Origin: Nakaseomyces glabratus
Taxonomy: Eukaryota > Ascomycota > Saccharomycetes > Saccharomycetales > Saccharomycetaceae
Direction: 5' to 3'
Length of the DNA stretch: 64,000 bases
Assembly: GCF_010111755.1 (NCBI RefSeq)
Contig: NC_088962.1
Location: 558,001 to 622,000, forward strand
In this document: one piece after another, positions 48,713 through 60,893 of the stretch
How positions within the stretch are numbered: position 1 is the first letter of the stretch
Layout of the letters: every line of letters begins with the position of its first letter
The notes under the pieces: generated by a model
Told to the model about the DNA's origin: nothing
Database searches by the model: none
What the model saw: the letters and a program-made list of their open reading frames with translations, nothing else
Made by a program: the position numbers and the translations under genes

Positions 48713-49753
48713 ATGAAATTTAACTGTGTTCTATTAGCCGCTTTCATGGTCGCTGCCGCTCCTTCCCCTAAACATGACCATGAGGACAGACACGCCATCA
48801 AGAGAGACGTCGATGTGGTCACCGTCGTTGAGTATGTCGGTGCCGATGACGGTAACGGTTTCGATGTCAAGACATCCACTAAGGCCCAACCATCCAGCGT
48901 CGCCACTTCTACCAGAAAGACTCTGCAGCCTTCCTCCTCCTCCTCCTCTTCCTCTTCCTCTAGCAACGGTGGTAGCGGTTCTTTCAAAGACGGTACCATC
49001 CCATGCTCCCAGTTCCCAAACGTGGACAACGTTGTCGCTGTCGACTGGGTCGGCCTGGGTGGCTGGGCCTCCGTCATGAACTTCGACGGCTCCTACGGCC
49101 AGTCCTGTTCCGACGGCTTATACTGCTCTTATGCTTGTAAGCCCGGTTACTCCAAGACCCAGTGGCCTTCCGAACAACCTTCCGACGGTAAAGCCATCGG
49201 TGGTCTGCTGTGTAAGAACGGTTACTTGTACCGTACCAACACCAACGCTGACTCCCTATGTCAGCAGGACATCCAATCCGCTAACGCCAAGAACACCCTA
49301 GGTAAGTCTGTCGCGCTATGTAGAACCGACTACCCGGGCTCTGAGAACATGGTCGTCCCAACTGTCGTGGACGCCGGCTCTAGCCAGCCTATGTCAGTGA
49401 TCGACAGTGACTCTTACTACCAATGGCAAGGCAAGAAGACCTCCGCTCAGTACTACGTCAACAACGCCGGTGTCTCCAAGGAGCAAGGTTGTGTCTGGGG
49501 TGATGCTGCCAGCGGCAACGGTAACTACGCTCCATTGATCTTCGGCTCCGGTAAGAGCAACGGTGTCACTTACTTGTCCATCACCAAGAATCCAAACAGC
49601 AACAGCGCTGCTAACTTCAACGTCAAGATCGAAGGTGCCGACGGCGCCGATGTCGGCGGTACGTGTGTCTACGAAAATGGCCAGTTCTCCTCAGGCTCCG
49701 ACGGGTGCACCGTCGCTGTCAAGTCAGGTGTCGCTAACTTCATCTTCTACTAG
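48713..49753 (+). CDS. NCA3: SUN-family secreted protein (Nca3-like)
   Basis: Secreted cell-wall glucosidase-like protein of the SUN family (Sim1, Uth1, Nca3, Sun4) with roles in septation and, for Nca3, reported effects on mitochondrial ATP synthase expression. 346 residues (S. cerevisiae Nca3 337). Signal peptide about 1-16, a KR dibasic site (AIKRD) near 33 suited to Kex2, a Ser-rich spacer, then the SUN domain with the family pattern C-x5-C-x3-C-x24-C starting at CSDGLYC. Codon bias is very strong. Choice of NCA3 over the other SUN genes rests on its position between ASF1 and PHO86. Confidence 0.93.
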   Translation: MKFNCVLLAAFMVAAAPSPKHDHEDRHAIKRDVDVVTVVEYVGADDGNGFDVKTSTKAQPSSVATSTRKTLQPSSSSSSSSSSSNGGSGSFKDGTIPCSQFPNVDNVVAVDWVGLGGWASVMNFDGSYGQSCSDGLYCSYACKPGYSKTQWPSEQPSDGKAIGGLLCKNGYLYRTNTNADSLCQQDIQSANAKNTLGKSVALCRTDYPGSENMVVPTVVDAGSSQPMSVIDSDSYYQWQGKKTSAQYYVNNAGVSKEQGCVWGDAASGNGNYAPLIFGSGKSNGVTYLSITKNPNSNSAANFNVKIEGADGADVGGTCVYENGQFSSGSDGCTVAVKSGVANFIFY

Positions 49754-50340
49754 ACATGCTGGCCATGACAGTCCCATCTTTCCTTTTGTCTTATACATTA
49801 TAGATCACGGAGATAAACTTCATTTTTTCCCACTTTTTTCAGGTTAATACCTGCTGGCTTAACGATACCACCATAACATTTGATAACAAGACATTAATAT
49901 CAATAGCAATGGTTTTACTTTTAGTTTTTATTCTACTATATGCTAGAGCGCCCTTAAGTGAGGAGGCTCGTAATTCTTTATGCACTTCAAACTCCCAGTG
50001 CTGACGGTAGTACAAAGTTTCAACTATGCAAAAAGAAAATTAAAGTTCGTAAATACCCTTTTATATATAAACAAGTTTTGAAATAAAAATAGTTGTTTAT
50101 TGTGATGAATCACTTTTGAGATCATGTAGCCCTACATCTAACGCCATGAATGCCAGGTCCGCTGTACGAAATGTTCATGCTTTTATTATACAATTCTATA
50201 TTCGTGCTCTGTATATTGAGGGTTTAACTCTTAAAATGCAACTTTATATATAAAGAAATACAAACGGCGTCAATGGCTAAAACGCACACAGTGATAGACA
50301 GCTTTTGAAAATTTTGATGGTGTCTCTCAGGTTTGTCGAA
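49754..50340. other. Convergent NCA3-PHO86 3' region
   Basis: No gene seen. Confidence 0.4.
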
Positions 50341-51261
50341 TCATTCATCCTTCTTCTCGTAGTGGAACTGGACCCCCCACAGCTCTTTCTTAATCCCGAA
50401 CAGTCCACCTAGCAAACGATTCTCCTTGATCCTGGCGCTTTGTACTTTGACGAAACCTTTCGACTTAAGGATCTTCTTCATGTCTTGGTCGAACGAGTAA
50501 ATCTCACAAATGATTTTCATGGACTTACCGTAGTTTCCAGCAGCACCGATTTTCCTGGTGCGGATCATGGCCCAGTCCAGCAAATCTTCAATGATACCAC
50601 TTCTGATGTAGACACGACGACTACCGATGGTGGAAATACTCATCACCAAGGAGTCCTTTGTGCTTAGCACGTTGTTCTTTGCGATAGACACTAAAGCAAT
50701 CGGAGTTTCACGGTAGATAATGATGTGTGTGTTTTCCAAGTTCTCACGGAACTCCTTTGGTTTCTGCTCTACTTCTTTCTTCGTGAGCACACTGATGTCA
50801 TTCAAGTTAACACCGTATAGTTGCTCACCCTTGGATTCGACAACGTTGTCGATCACAGCACGGAAGTACAAATCGGAGACTCTGGATAACAGTGTGAACA
50901 CGAAAGATGCTGCAATCAAAGTGAACAATAATGCTGTGATGACTTCCTTCTTGTTCATCAGAAATATCTGGTACAAGTAGCCTGCGATGGAACTGGAAGT
51001 GTTCTTGGGAACATTGATCTGGATGGCCAAGTACGTGGACAGAAAGAGCCCTATTGCCGATATAACCACGGGGTGGCAGATCAATGTCTTGTTAGCCAAA
51101 CCTTGCTTCTGCTTCAAGAAATCAGCTGGCAAGTTTAGCGCAGCAGTGGCCATCGACGGAGTCAACGAACTAGCGTATATCGTAGGTGGAGCATCCTTGT
51201 CCAATGGTGCGTTCAAAGTGGCATCTATCTGAGGAACAGCTCTGCGCAAATCACCAACCAT
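50341..51261 (-). CDS. PHO86: Pho86-like ER exit chaperone for phosphate transporter
   Basis: ER membrane protein required for packaging the high-affinity phosphate transporter Pho84 into COPII vesicles. 306 residues (S. cerevisiae 311). Two predicted membrane segments, at about 60-82 and 107-130, are followed by a cytosolic GNAT-like domain. The upstream region carries the Pho4-type palindrome CCAACACGTGTTGG at 51409-51422, about 150 bp before the start, which fits control by phosphate starvation. Confidence 0.93.
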   Translation of the reverse strand: MVGDLRRAVPQIDATLNAPLDKDAPPTIYASSLTPSMATAALNLPADFLKQKQGLANKTLICHPVVISAIGLFLSTYLAIQINVPKNTSSSIAGYLYQIFLMNKKEVITALLFTLIAASFVFTLLSRVSDLYFRAVIDNVVESKGEQLYGVNLNDISVLTKKEVEQKPKEFRENLENTHIIIYRETPIALVSIAKNNVLSTKDSLVMSISTIGSRRVYIRSGIIEDLLDWAMIRTRKIGAAGNYGKSMKIICEIYSFDQDMKKILKSKGFVKVQSARIKENRLLGGLFGIKKELWGVQFHYEKKDE

Positions 51262-51890
51262 TCTGCCTTTGTCGTAATTGTAGGTATTTGTTAATGTTTC
51301 TGATTTCCTCCCAGATAGTTCTTGAAGTACAGTTCATATATATATGTATATATAATTGCGATGGGTTTCGCAGGTTCGTTTAACAGATAAATTTGAGAGA
51401 CCTTACACCCAACACGTGTTGGATGAGGTCATGGCAATTCTCGACTCTTTGTTATTATATAATACCACCAATTCAGGTACAGTTCGATATTTACATCCAT
51501 TCCACAAGAAATAGCAAGTACAGTCTGCTTATAGCTCAAGGATCAAACCGTATTACCCACCGGCTCAGGCAGTAATCTCACCTGCAGCTAAGTTTTCAAG
51601 AGTGCTTTCAATAATGATGTAACAACAGTACTTTGTGTAGGTGACTGCCCCCATTGTCTCTATGTAATACTCCTTTTATAGCATACCAACTGGACCCAAT
51701 CTGCTTATACCTCTCGAGAAATATCGAGTTTTGAAAAATTTCCAAAAAAAAAGGAGAAACCGCTTCAAGCTGTAAATCACCTCGAAAACTTTCAGCTCTG
51801 CCCTATAAAAAGGATCTGGGTCTTGGAAGGTTAGTGTACTCCTGGCAAAATGGCTTGTTCCAGGACACAAACGTAAGTGTGTGTTGAAAG
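51262..51890. other. Divergent PHO86-RPE1 promoter region
   Basis: Contains the CACGTG palindrome (separate entry). No gene is seen; the small open frames there do not resemble known proteins. Confidence 0.45.
51409..51422. promoter_or_regulatory. CACGTG palindrome upstream of PHO86 (Pho4/Cbf1 site)
   Basis: A perfect 14-bp palindrome CCAACACGTGTTGG with core CACGTG at 51413-51418. Pho4 and Cbf1 bind this core; the link to PHO86 favours Pho4. Confidence 0.75.
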
Positions 51891-52631
51891 ATGGTTAAGC
51901 CTATTATTGCCCCAAGTATTTTAGCGTCTGATTTTGCCAATCTAGGTTGTGAGTGTCACCGAGTTATCAACTCCGGTGCTGAATGGTTGCACATCGATGT
52001 TATGGATGGTCATTTCGTTCCTAATATTACGCTGGGACAGCCTATCGTTACCTCGCTAAGACGTGCCGTGCCAAGATCACAGGAGGAAGAGAAAGCTTCT
52101 GGAGAAGTCGCTAGACCCACTGCCTTTTTCGACTGTCATATGATGGTTGAGGAGCCAGAGAAATGGGTTGCTGATTTCGCCAAGGCTGGTGCTGATCAAT
52201 TCACATTCCACTACGAGGCCACTAAAGATCCACTATCGTTGGTGAAGTTGATTAAGGAGAACGGTATCAAGGCCGCCTGTGCCATCAAGCCAGGCACCCC
52301 AGTGGACGTTCTATTTGAATTGGCCCCATACCTGGATATGGCCTTAGTTATGACCGTTGAGCCAGGTTTCGGTGGCCAGAAGTTCATGCCAGACATGATG
52401 CCAAAGGTTGAAGCCCTAAGAACTAAATTCCCACACATGAACATTCAAGTCGATGGTGGTTTAGGTAAAGAGACTATCGGTGTGGCCGCCAAGGCCGGTG
52501 CCAATGTCATCGTTGCTGGTACAAGTGTATTTACGGCTTCTGACCCACACGAGGTTATTTCTTTCATGAAGGAAGAAGTGAGAAAGGAGTTGAAGGCAAA
52601 GCATATTTTAGGTGATGAGACCAAGCACTAG
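51891..52631 (+). CDS. RPE1: D-ribulose-5-phosphate 3-epimerase
   Basis: Interconverts ribulose 5-phosphate and xylulose 5-phosphate in the non-oxidative pentose phosphate pathway. 246 residues (S. cerevisiae 238) forming a TIM barrel. Visible signature motifs: [12 protein letters not shown], the metal and catalytic segment [34 protein letters not shown] and the phosphate-binding VDGGLG and AGTSVF near the end. Neighbour order PHO86-RPE1-ALB1 equals S. cerevisiae chromosome X. Confidence 0.98.
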   Translation: MVKPIIAPSILASDFANLGCECHRVINSGAEWLHIDVMDGHFVPNITLGQPIVTSLRRAVPRSQEEEKASGEVARPTAFFDCHMMVEEPEKWVADFAKAGADQFTFHYEATKDPLSLVKLIKENGIKAACAIKPGTPVDVLFELAPYLDMALVMTVEPGFGGQKFMPDMMPKVEALRTKFPHMNIQVDGGLGKETIGVAAKAGANVIVAGTSVFTASDPHEVISFMKEEVRKELKAKHILGDETKH

Positions 52632-53143
52632 ATGCTACAAATTCAAAAATAAACTATAACCATTTGTGTGGAAGTATTCTCATGACATCAAATTAATCCG
52701 CCATAAATAAGAGCTACTCTTCTAGACAGTGTTTCTAGCCAGTTCACATTTTAAATAAAGATTATTTCCAGAATGACCCTTTATAAATCTATTTATGCCA
52801 ATTTAATAGTAAGACACAGAGTCGAACAATATTATAAAGAAGGCCTGTTTTTTTCTAAATGTAGCTGAATAATTTATTTGCTTGGGTTACTAATGTACAG
52901 ATGTCTATTTTTATATTTCCTATAAGATTCACAACAAAAAAAATGGTAATATCCTAGAGTAACAGAAACAGAATTATAATAAAAATGTTGGCAGATTGTC
53001 AAATGCAAAATAAAAGAGATTGATTCAATAAGAAATGAATGTTATGTGGGGGTTGAATATCGTTTTTGTAATTTGTAGTCGTGACTATCAAAAGAAAAAA
53101 TGGGTAGTTCACAAATGTGATTTTGTAACTTTAAAGATTAACT
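52632..53143. other. Convergent RPE1-ALB1 3' region
   Basis: AT-rich; no gene seen. Confidence 0.4.
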
Positions 53144-53632
53144 TCATGGGAAGTAAGGTCCACCAAGTACGGTACCTTGACCGTTCTCGATTATTAGGCC
53201 ACTGTTTGAAGTATCCTCGACGGCGTTCCACAAGGCTTCCTTAACTTGCTCCAGAGCGGTCTTTGGCTTGGCATCCTTAGTCTTTTTTTGGTCAATATCA
53301 ATCTCCATGTCGGCTTCCAACTTCGCAGTGGCATCTGTCAGAAGTCTCCTCTGCTGGGCGTACTTGATGTTTCTCTCGATCTTCTTGGCACGCTTCTTGG
53401 ACAGAGTCTTGTTGGTAATACCCTTCGCACTGGCGTGATCGTCCTTCTGGCCTTCAAAGTACAGGTCCAGTGGCACAGACTTCACTTTACCAGACTTGGA
53501 GTCAGCAGATGATCTAGCTGGTTGCAATAGACCAGCTCTCTCTCTTTGATCTCTCTTCTTGCTGATCGAGCTGTTTTTGCGGTTCAAGTTAACCGTAAGC
53601 TTAGGCCTGTTGATAGAGTTTCTGGATGGCAT
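53144..53632 (-). CDS. ALB1: 60S shuttling factor Alb1
   Basis: Small basic protein that travels with pre-60S subunits together with Arx1. 162 residues from MPSRNSINRPKLTVNLNRKN (S. cerevisiae 175). The start at 53632 is preferred because the 53 in-frame codons upstream are unlike the family and overlap the PAC/RRPE promoter elements. The N-terminus is rich in Arg/Lys/Asn, and the middle (KTLSKKRAKKIERNIKYAQQ) is a conserved basic helix. It is divergent from MTC1. Confidence 0.92.
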   Translation of the reverse strand: MPSRNSINRPKLTVNLNRKNSSISKKRDQRERAGLLQPARSSADSKSGKVKSVPLDLYFEGQKDDHASAKGITNKTLSKKRAKKIERNIKYAQQRRLLTDATAKLEADMEIDIDQKKTKDAKPKTALEQVKEALWNAVEDTSNSGLIIENGQGTVLGGPYFP

Positions 53633-53938
53633 TGTCGTTGAGTTGTTTGTAGTAGTTTGTTGCTGTGAATATGAACAAGTTACACCGGGCTTTCTATAAC
53701 TACCACAGCTCATCGCAAGCTCATCGCAAGAAAATTTTTGTAATTTCGAACAATTTTTTTTGTTGGCAGTCAGGTGCCACGAACGAAGCAACCAGGAAGG
53801 AATTGGGCGCGACGTTCAAGGGATAACTGGGACTCATAGTCTTACTTCAATAGAGTCAATTGGTGTAGGTCAGCGGTATACTGGTACTGGAATACGCGGT
53901 ACGACGACAGAATATTAGTCACGTTGGATTCATACGTT
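53633..53938. promoter_or_regulatory. Divergent ALB1-MTC1 promoter with two PAC sites and RRPE
   Basis: GCTCATCGC at 53708-53716 and 53719-53727, followed directly by GAAAATTTTT at about 53730-53739, 75-105 bp upstream of ALB1: a typical ribosome-biogenesis promoter. Confidence 0.8.
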
Positions 53939-55267
53939 ATGGTTGAGAGTCGCAAGTCCACTGAGGCAGACGAGGTGTTTGAGTTTCTGGACTCGTTGCC
54001 TGAGGACAAGAAAGGTGCTGAGGGTAAGAGCAAGGCCAAGGGTGCCGGGAAGAAAGATGAGGAGGATGTGTTTGAGTTTCTAGAAGAGTTGGAGAAGAGT
54101 AAGATGGATCTTGGTGCGAAGAAGGGGAAGAAAGTGGCCGAGACCAAGAAGCTGGATCCACAAGAGTCGAATGATGGCAAAGCCAAATCGGAAACGAAAC
54201 AAGAGGCGCCAGCGGTGAAGAAAGATACTGAGGAGAAAAGTGAAGAGGCTAGTAATGCTAAGGTTGAGGCTAATGAGGAAACGAGCAAACAAGGCACTAA
54301 TCCAGATCCTATCGCGTCTATATCCAGTTGGTGGTCCTCTGCTGGGTCTGCAACGGTGTCGAGTTTGTGGTCTAAGACCACTGAGCATGCCTCTCAGATA
54401 AAAAATAGGATACAGCAAGAGCAATTGGACATTACTTCCAAGCTTAACACACAGACCATCACTGACCTGGCCAGAAATATTCAAAAGATAGTTGTTGGTG
54501 AAACTGATGAAGTACTAAGGATTCACCTGGTGCACGATCTTGTGAAGTTTCCTTCCTTACAATACCATATTGAGAATAGATTTGACCAGGTTATGAGCTC
54601 CCAAGTGGAAGGTGGAATAAGAATATTTGTCGATGAATGGGGGCGTCCAAACAGATCCAACTCCATTAGCACAGTGGTTGACCCTGAAAAGAGGGAACAT
54701 GAAGAGAAGGATGCTATTGAGCCAAAAATAAAGCTGAATCTATTTAGCGGTAAAGTTAGCGATGGTGAGAAGCTGGCATTTGCGAACATTGACAACTCAA
54801 TCAAGCTTTTCAACAAGGCACACGATGAATACATAAGACAACAGAAGGAAGCTGAGGGTGAAAGCGAAGAAGGCTCCTCTGCTGAAAAGAGTGAAAACAG
54901 AATTAGTGACATATTTGTGTCGATTCTACCTGTTGCTATCCCAGACAAAAACGACAGCACGAAGGAGGATATGATCGTAACAGATCCACATCATGCCGGA
55001 AACTTCAGCTTCACCGTTGTATTAAAGGATATATCAAATGATATAACCGCAATTACAAGATCCCAAGCTTTCCCAACAAGCTGGGTTGAGTGGTTAGAAG
55101 GCGAGACTAAGAAGAACAAAGAATCTAAGAAGGGCGATGACAACGAGGACGAGGAGGATGACATCGTTGACCCAGGTGAATGGGTCAAGGACTGGATTGA
55201 GGATGGTTTGAGTCTATCTCTGGGTATTCTAGCTCAAACATATGTGATCAAGAGAATGGGCTTATAA
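53939..55267 (+). CDS. MTC1: Mtc1-like protein (maintenance of telomere capping 1)
   Basis: 442 residues from the ATG at 53939 (an upstream in-frame TTG at 53924 is not favoured); S. cerevisiae Mtc1 has 478. Begins MVESRKSTEADEVFEFLDSL. The N-terminal 130 residues are charged and contain two copies of the EDVFEFL/DEVFEFL motif; a conserved folded region follows (about 125-430), ending LAQTYVIKRMGL. In S. cerevisiae it associates with COPI-coated and Golgi vesicles and is genetically linked to cdc13 telomere capping; the molecular role is unclear. ALB1-MTC1-LSM1 order matches. Confidence 0.9.
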   Translation: MVESRKSTEADEVFEFLDSLPEDKKGAEGKSKAKGAGKKDEEDVFEFLEELEKSKMDLGAKKGKKVAETKKLDPQESNDGKAKSETKQEAPAVKKDTEEKSEEASNAKVEANEETSKQGTNPDPIASISSWWSSAGSATVSSLWSKTTEHASQIKNRIQQEQLDITSKLNTQTITDLARNIQKIVVGETDEVLRIHLVHDLVKFPSLQYHIENRFDQVMSSQVEGGIRIFVDEWGRPNRSNSISTVVDPEKREHEEKDAIEPKIKLNLFSGKVSDGEKLAFANIDNSIKLFNKAHDEYIRQQKEAEGESEEGSSAEKSENRISDIFVSILPVAIPDKNDSTKEDMIVTDPHHAGNFSFTVVLKDISNDITAITRSQAFPTSWVEWLEGETKKNKESKKGDDNEDEEDDIVDPGEWVKDWIEDGLSLSLGILAQTYVIKRMGL

Positions 55268-55752
55268 ACTAATACTACCTACCAAAACTTAGTCAAACGA
55301 GTAGTCAGCTACTGGCAATAAAATATTATAATACCTGCTCTTTTCTTCTAATAAATTTGCAAATTAAAAGCTGTATGTAATGTATTTAGCAATATATGAT
55401 AATAGTCTCAGATAAAATTCTAATGTCATTGTGAAATTAGCTACTGCCAGTGGAAAGATGAGTCTTGAAAAGAGAAGTATCCATTACAATTTACCATCTT
55501 CGTATACTTGTCATAAGCTACGACTCTTGTATTCTAATTTTCTGTCAGTTTCCGATTGAACTGCGGCTTTCTTCGAAAATCATAGACGGGTAGTAATCTG
55601 TTGCTGGGAATAGCAATGGACTGTAAAATAAACCAATTGGGAAGTAGTAGACTTGACTTAAGCTATATCGGTTATTGTATTTAAATTCAAGTTCATTACT
55701 TAAAGCAGAGGAGGAGCGAGTTTATGCAATAAGAGACGCTACGTGATTAGAA
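55268..55752. other. MTC1 3' end and LSM1 promoter
   Basis: No gene or motif cluster seen. Confidence 0.4.
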
Positions 55753-56229
55753 ATGGCTGAGAAAAAGGAAGACTCTAAGACTAAGATTACAGAAGGTGAA
55801 GCTGACTTGTACCTAGATCAGTATAACTTCACTACCACAGCTGCTATCGTGAGCTCAGTTGACCGCAAGATATTTGTGCTTCTTCGTGACGGTAAGCTGT
55901 TCTTCGGTGTGCTAAGGACCTTTGACCAATATGCGAACTTAATTCTACAGGATTGTGTGGAGAGAATATATGTGCAAGAGAACGGTGAATATGCTGAGGA
56001 GGATCGCGGTATTTTCATGATTCGTGGTGAGAATGTTGTGATGTTGGGAGAGGTCGATATTGACAAGGAAGACGAACCCTTGAAGAGCTTGAAACGTATA
56101 CCATTTGAAGAGGCCAAGAAGCTAAAGCAACTGAAGGAAGAGAAAAGATGTAAGGAAGAATTTGCTACAGGCAAGGAGCTGGCTCGTTATGGTCTGAGCC
56201 ATGACTTCCACAAGCAGGATTTGTATTAA
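55753..56229 (+). CDS. LSM1: Lsm1, mRNA decay Sm-like protein
   Basis: Subunit specific to the cytoplasmic Lsm1-7 ring that binds oligoadenylated mRNA 3' ends and activates decapping. 158 residues (S. cerevisiae 172). Sm1 motif about 38-70 (KIFVLLRDGKLFFGVLRTFDQYANLIL) and Sm2 motif about 90-105 (GIFMIRGENVVMLGEVD). The C-terminal helical extension rich in Lys/Glu is typical of Lsm1 and contributes to RNA binding. SCD6, another decapping factor, lies at the far left of the window. Confidence 0.97.
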   Translation: MAEKKEDSKTKITEGEADLYLDQYNFTTTAAIVSSVDRKIFVLLRDGKLFFGVLRTFDQYANLILQDCVERIYVQENGEYAEEDRGIFMIRGENVVMLGEVDIDKEDEPLKSLKRIPFEEAKKLKQLKEEKRCKEEFATGKELARYGLSHDFHKQDLY

Positions 56230-57815
<1,586 letters not shown>

Positions 57816-57909
57816 ATGCATATAGATTTAGATTAGCATCGTTTAAAAAAATAATACTTGGATTTAAAATATATTTGTCATTTAAAAATCGAATCTCCTT
57901 AGGGCGATG

Positions 57910-58851
57910 TTATGTGATTGAGTAATTATTGTCGAATAAATCCAACCTTCTCTGTTGCCAGAGCGGCATATTTACCCTTACTCTCTCCATTGATTTTAGA
58001 TCAATATCGGACACGACTAGCTGAGGTTCATTGTTTGTTTCATCGCTTCTTGCAATCACGTCACCCCATGGATTGATGATCATTGAGTGGCCCCAGGACA
58101 TTCTAGTTACACTATTGGGGTTTGTTTTGGAATCAGCAGTTTTACTCCAGGTATCTTCAGTTACATTATGGGTACCAGATTGCCCTGGCATTACTACATA
58201 GCACTGTGTATCTATAGCTCGAGCCCTACCCAACAGTTCCCAGTGGGCCTGACCAGTTTTCATTGTAAAGGCACTAGGATAACATAATATTTGGGCCCCC
58301 ATACTCCTCAATCTTAGAGCAAGTTCGGGAAATCTAATGTCATAGCAAATGGAGCACCCTAATTTCCCTGCAGGGGTATCTATTATTGAAGGAATTTGGT
58401 CTCCTGGTTGAACAGATTGTGATTCTTTTAAGATTGGGCCGTTTGGCACATCAACATCAAATAAGTGTAGCTTTGTGTAGCTAGATCTGATAACCCCAGA
58501 GCTGTCTATATAGAGTAGAACATTCTTAACTCTGTCGTCACCTTTCAATATATCCTGCTCGGAAGGTGGAAGATGTACCCCTATGGAAACATCTATAGCC
58601 CTCTTCTCCGATTTATATCTCTCATTAATGTCCTTGATCTTTAGCTGTAGATCATCTACAAATGTAGGACTTGATTTAGCCAGAACTCTTGAGTGCGTGG
58701 CGTTTTGAGATAGGTAATCAGTGGCTTCAGGGAAGAATATTACTCTAGCATCCAGTTTGATGGCTCGTTCTATTAAGGACGCTACTATAGACAAATTCTG
58801 CGCATGCTGAGAAGAGGAGCACAGTTGTCCTATAGCAATCTTGACTGACAT
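57910..58851 (-). CDS. NIT2: Nitrilase-superfamily amidase Nit2
   Basis: Deaminated glutathione amidase of the Nit branch of the carbon-nitrogen hydrolase family: a metabolite-repair enzyme hydrolysing deaminated glutathione. 313 residues (S. cerevisiae 307). The catalytic triad is visible: Glu42 (FFPEATDYL), Lys127 (YTKLHLFDVD), and Cys169 (GCSICYDIRFPEL). The C-terminal half has the typical WGDVIARSDE strand pair. The gene is convergent with TRM61 with only 94 bp between stops, and divergent from SPT10. Confidence 0.96.
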   Translation of the reverse strand: MSVKIAIGQLCSSSQHAQNLSIVASLIERAIKLDARVIFFPEATDYLSQNATHSRVLAKSSPTFVDDLQLKIKDINERYKSEKRAIDVSIGVHLPPSEQDILKGDDRVKNVLLYIDSSGVIRSSYTKLHLFDVDVPNGPILKESQSVQPGDQIPSIIDTPAGKLGCSICYDIRFPELALRLRSMGAQILCYPSAFTMKTGQAHWELLGRARAIDTQCYVVMPGQSGTHNVTEDTWSKTADSKTNPNSVTRMSWGHSMIINPWGDVIARSDETNNEPQLVVSDIDLKSMERVRVNMPLWQQRRLDLFDNNYSIT

Positions 58852-59297
58852 ACCTAATGGTTAACCTCTGAATTTTATATGGAAATTGATCTCCTCATAT
58901 ATGGAGAGTTTTGCATTGTTGCTGTCTTCAGTGTTTTCCGGAGCTCGATTGTTTTGCGATGAGCTCTTATACGCGTGAAATATAAAAAAATCATTATTAG
59001 AAAGGTGTGTTACAGTAGAATGAAATGATAAGTTCTAGATAGTTAAAAATATAAAGAATTGCAAGTTGTAAAGAACTCGAAGATACTTATCTTACTTGAG
59101 TATAGCAGGCCAAATAAGAGTTGCAAGTTGCTAGCATACAAGTTGACTTACGGTTACTGCTGGATCAACGTCTGAATTTGAAGATCGACGTCTGAATTTG
59201 AAGTAATAGTGTGAAGTTTTTTTATATTTCAAGGAAAGGGAACTATAAAACTTAATTAAGACAGGATTATTAAGAGATTTCGTTTCGAACTTCGAAA
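58852..59297. promoter_or_regulatory. Divergent NIT2-SPT10 promoter with PAC and direct repeat
   Basis: PAC GCGATGAG at 58956-58963, about 105 bp from NIT2. A perfect 16-bp direct repeat ACGTCTGAATTTGAAG lies at 59168-59183 and 59188-59203, about 95-130 bp before SPT10. Confidence 0.65.
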
Positions 59298-60893
59298 ATG
59301 GCTCGAGGGGAAAGTTTTGATGCTCACGAGAGCCCGTTGCAACCGAAGACTATATTGTTGAAGGATGGAGAGACTATTGCTACGATGTATCCTATACCAA
59401 GTGTACCGAAGCTTATTCCTGACGGCCTTATGTCTTTTTTAGTTGAAGAGTTTAACATGGAAATAGAGAAAGGTGACAGTCTGCCATTTTATAACACGCT
59501 CACAGTCGATGAATTTGAGAAACTGATGTTTGTTGCAGAAGGACATATATGTGTCATGGTTCTGGGAGAAATACCAGAACTTGACTACAGTGCTGAGGAT
59601 GGTATGCAGTCAAGAACGAATGGTAAGGCAGGCGGCAAAAATAGACCAGGTGACTCGGAATTAATGAGATTTACACCGCAATACAAGAGGCGAAAAGAGC
59701 GTAAGAACTTAAATTTGCATATACAATGGGAGAAACAATGTTTAGGTATATTCTCATTACAATCAGCGTTTCCAGGTAGGTCGGCGCACGTAGCTACGGG
59801 TACGTTTTTGGTGAACGCTGGTATTCGTGGTAAAGGTATTGGGAGAACGCTGGTAGAGACCTTTATAGACTGGTCAAAACTACTTGGTTATACTTCATCG
59901 TTTTTTCCACTCATATATGGCACCAATGTTGGAATGAGAAGGATATTGGAGGATCTAAATTTTAGAAAAATTGGGAAATTGCCTGAATCCGGTATATTGA
60001 AGGGGTTTGATGTTCCTGTCGACTCATTCATGTATGGGAAAGAATTTACACATATCACCAAAAGTATTGACATGTTAAGAGATACTCAAAAATCAGATGA
60101 TATCGGGAAGTATGAAAGGTTAAAATACTATCTAGAGTCAGGCACATATCCAGCAAACTGCGATCGGAATGAGAAAGCCCGATTAAGAGTTAGTGCTCGA
60201 TCTCACTCAGTAATGAATAACAAGTTGATGAATGGTAGTGGTAAAGAAGTTGTATATGAGCCTGACAGACAACATCAGATTGCGTATGAGACGCATCAAG
60301 TAGAGCACCAAGGTATAAATAAAGTTACCACAAAAATAGCAGAGAAGTATCATTGGAAAGGTATTAAAAATACAGTGACAGAAGTAATAGCTAAATGTCC
60401 CAAATGTAAGATACGATACCCTGATGGTATGGGAGTTGTCGTTACGCAGGATGAAAATGTGCCACAAGCGCACATGCTGCCAACACATAGGATACAGGTA
60501 GTAGATAAGACCTCCAAGCCTGAAATTGAAGAAGAACCTCTGCCGAAGAAACAGAAACTCCATGTTCAAAAACTCGAGAATAAGCACTTGCCGGACCCTA
60601 CACCACCGGACAACAATGTATTCAACTTAACGGCAAATACATGGGCGGAGAAATTGGCTGCAAATATAGGTCTTGACAGCTCTACAGCGGTGCCAAATAT
60701 CGACATGCATGATGATCATGATCACAAGGGCAGAGAAATGTCTCTACATAGGCAAGACATAGACATGGCTGCCCATAAAGACGACGACAGCAACATAATG
60801 GATGCGGCAATGCTCAGTCTGGAAGACAATGTAATCGCCGCTCTAGAGATAGTACGAAAGGAACAACGCGACGAAGACCATTACTATCACTAG
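59298..60893 (+). CDS. SPT10: Spt10-like histone gene activator
   Basis: Sequence-specific activator of core histone genes with a GNAT-type acetyltransferase-like domain. 531 residues, shorter than S. cerevisiae Spt10 (640). Conserved N-terminus, GNAT region about 115-225 (including GTFLVNAGIRGKGIGRTLVE, the acetyl-CoA loop), and an integrase-like HHCC zinc finger at about 325-370 with the two Cys in KCPKCK. The C-terminal part is divergent, with a basic patch (PLPKKQK) and a His/Asp-rich end. The target histone genes are not in the window, although the histone chaperone ASF1 is. Confidence 0.94.
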   Translation: MARGESFDAHESPLQPKTILLKDGETIATMYPIPSVPKLIPDGLMSFLVEEFNMEIEKGDSLPFYNTLTVDEFEKLMFVAEGHICVMVLGEIPELDYSAEDGMQSRTNGKAGGKNRPGDSELMRFTPQYKRRKERKNLNLHIQWEKQCLGIFSLQSAFPGRSAHVATGTFLVNAGIRGKGIGRTLVETFIDWSKLLGYTSSFFPLIYGTNVGMRRILEDLNFRKIGKLPESGILKGFDVPVDSFMYGKEFTHITKSIDMLRDTQKSDDIGKYERLKYYLESGTYPANCDRNEKARLRVSARSHSVMNNKLMNGSGKEVVYEPDRQHQIAYETHQVEHQGINKVTTKIAEKYHWKGIKNTVTEVIAKCPKCKIRYPDGMGVVVTQDENVPQAHMLPTHRIQVVDKTSKPEIEEEPLPKKQKLHVQKLENKHLPDPTPPDNNVFNLTANTWAEKLAANIGLDSSTAVPNIDMHDDHDHKGREMSLHRQDIDMAAHKDDDSNIMDAAMLSLEDNVIAALEIVRKEQRDEDHYYH

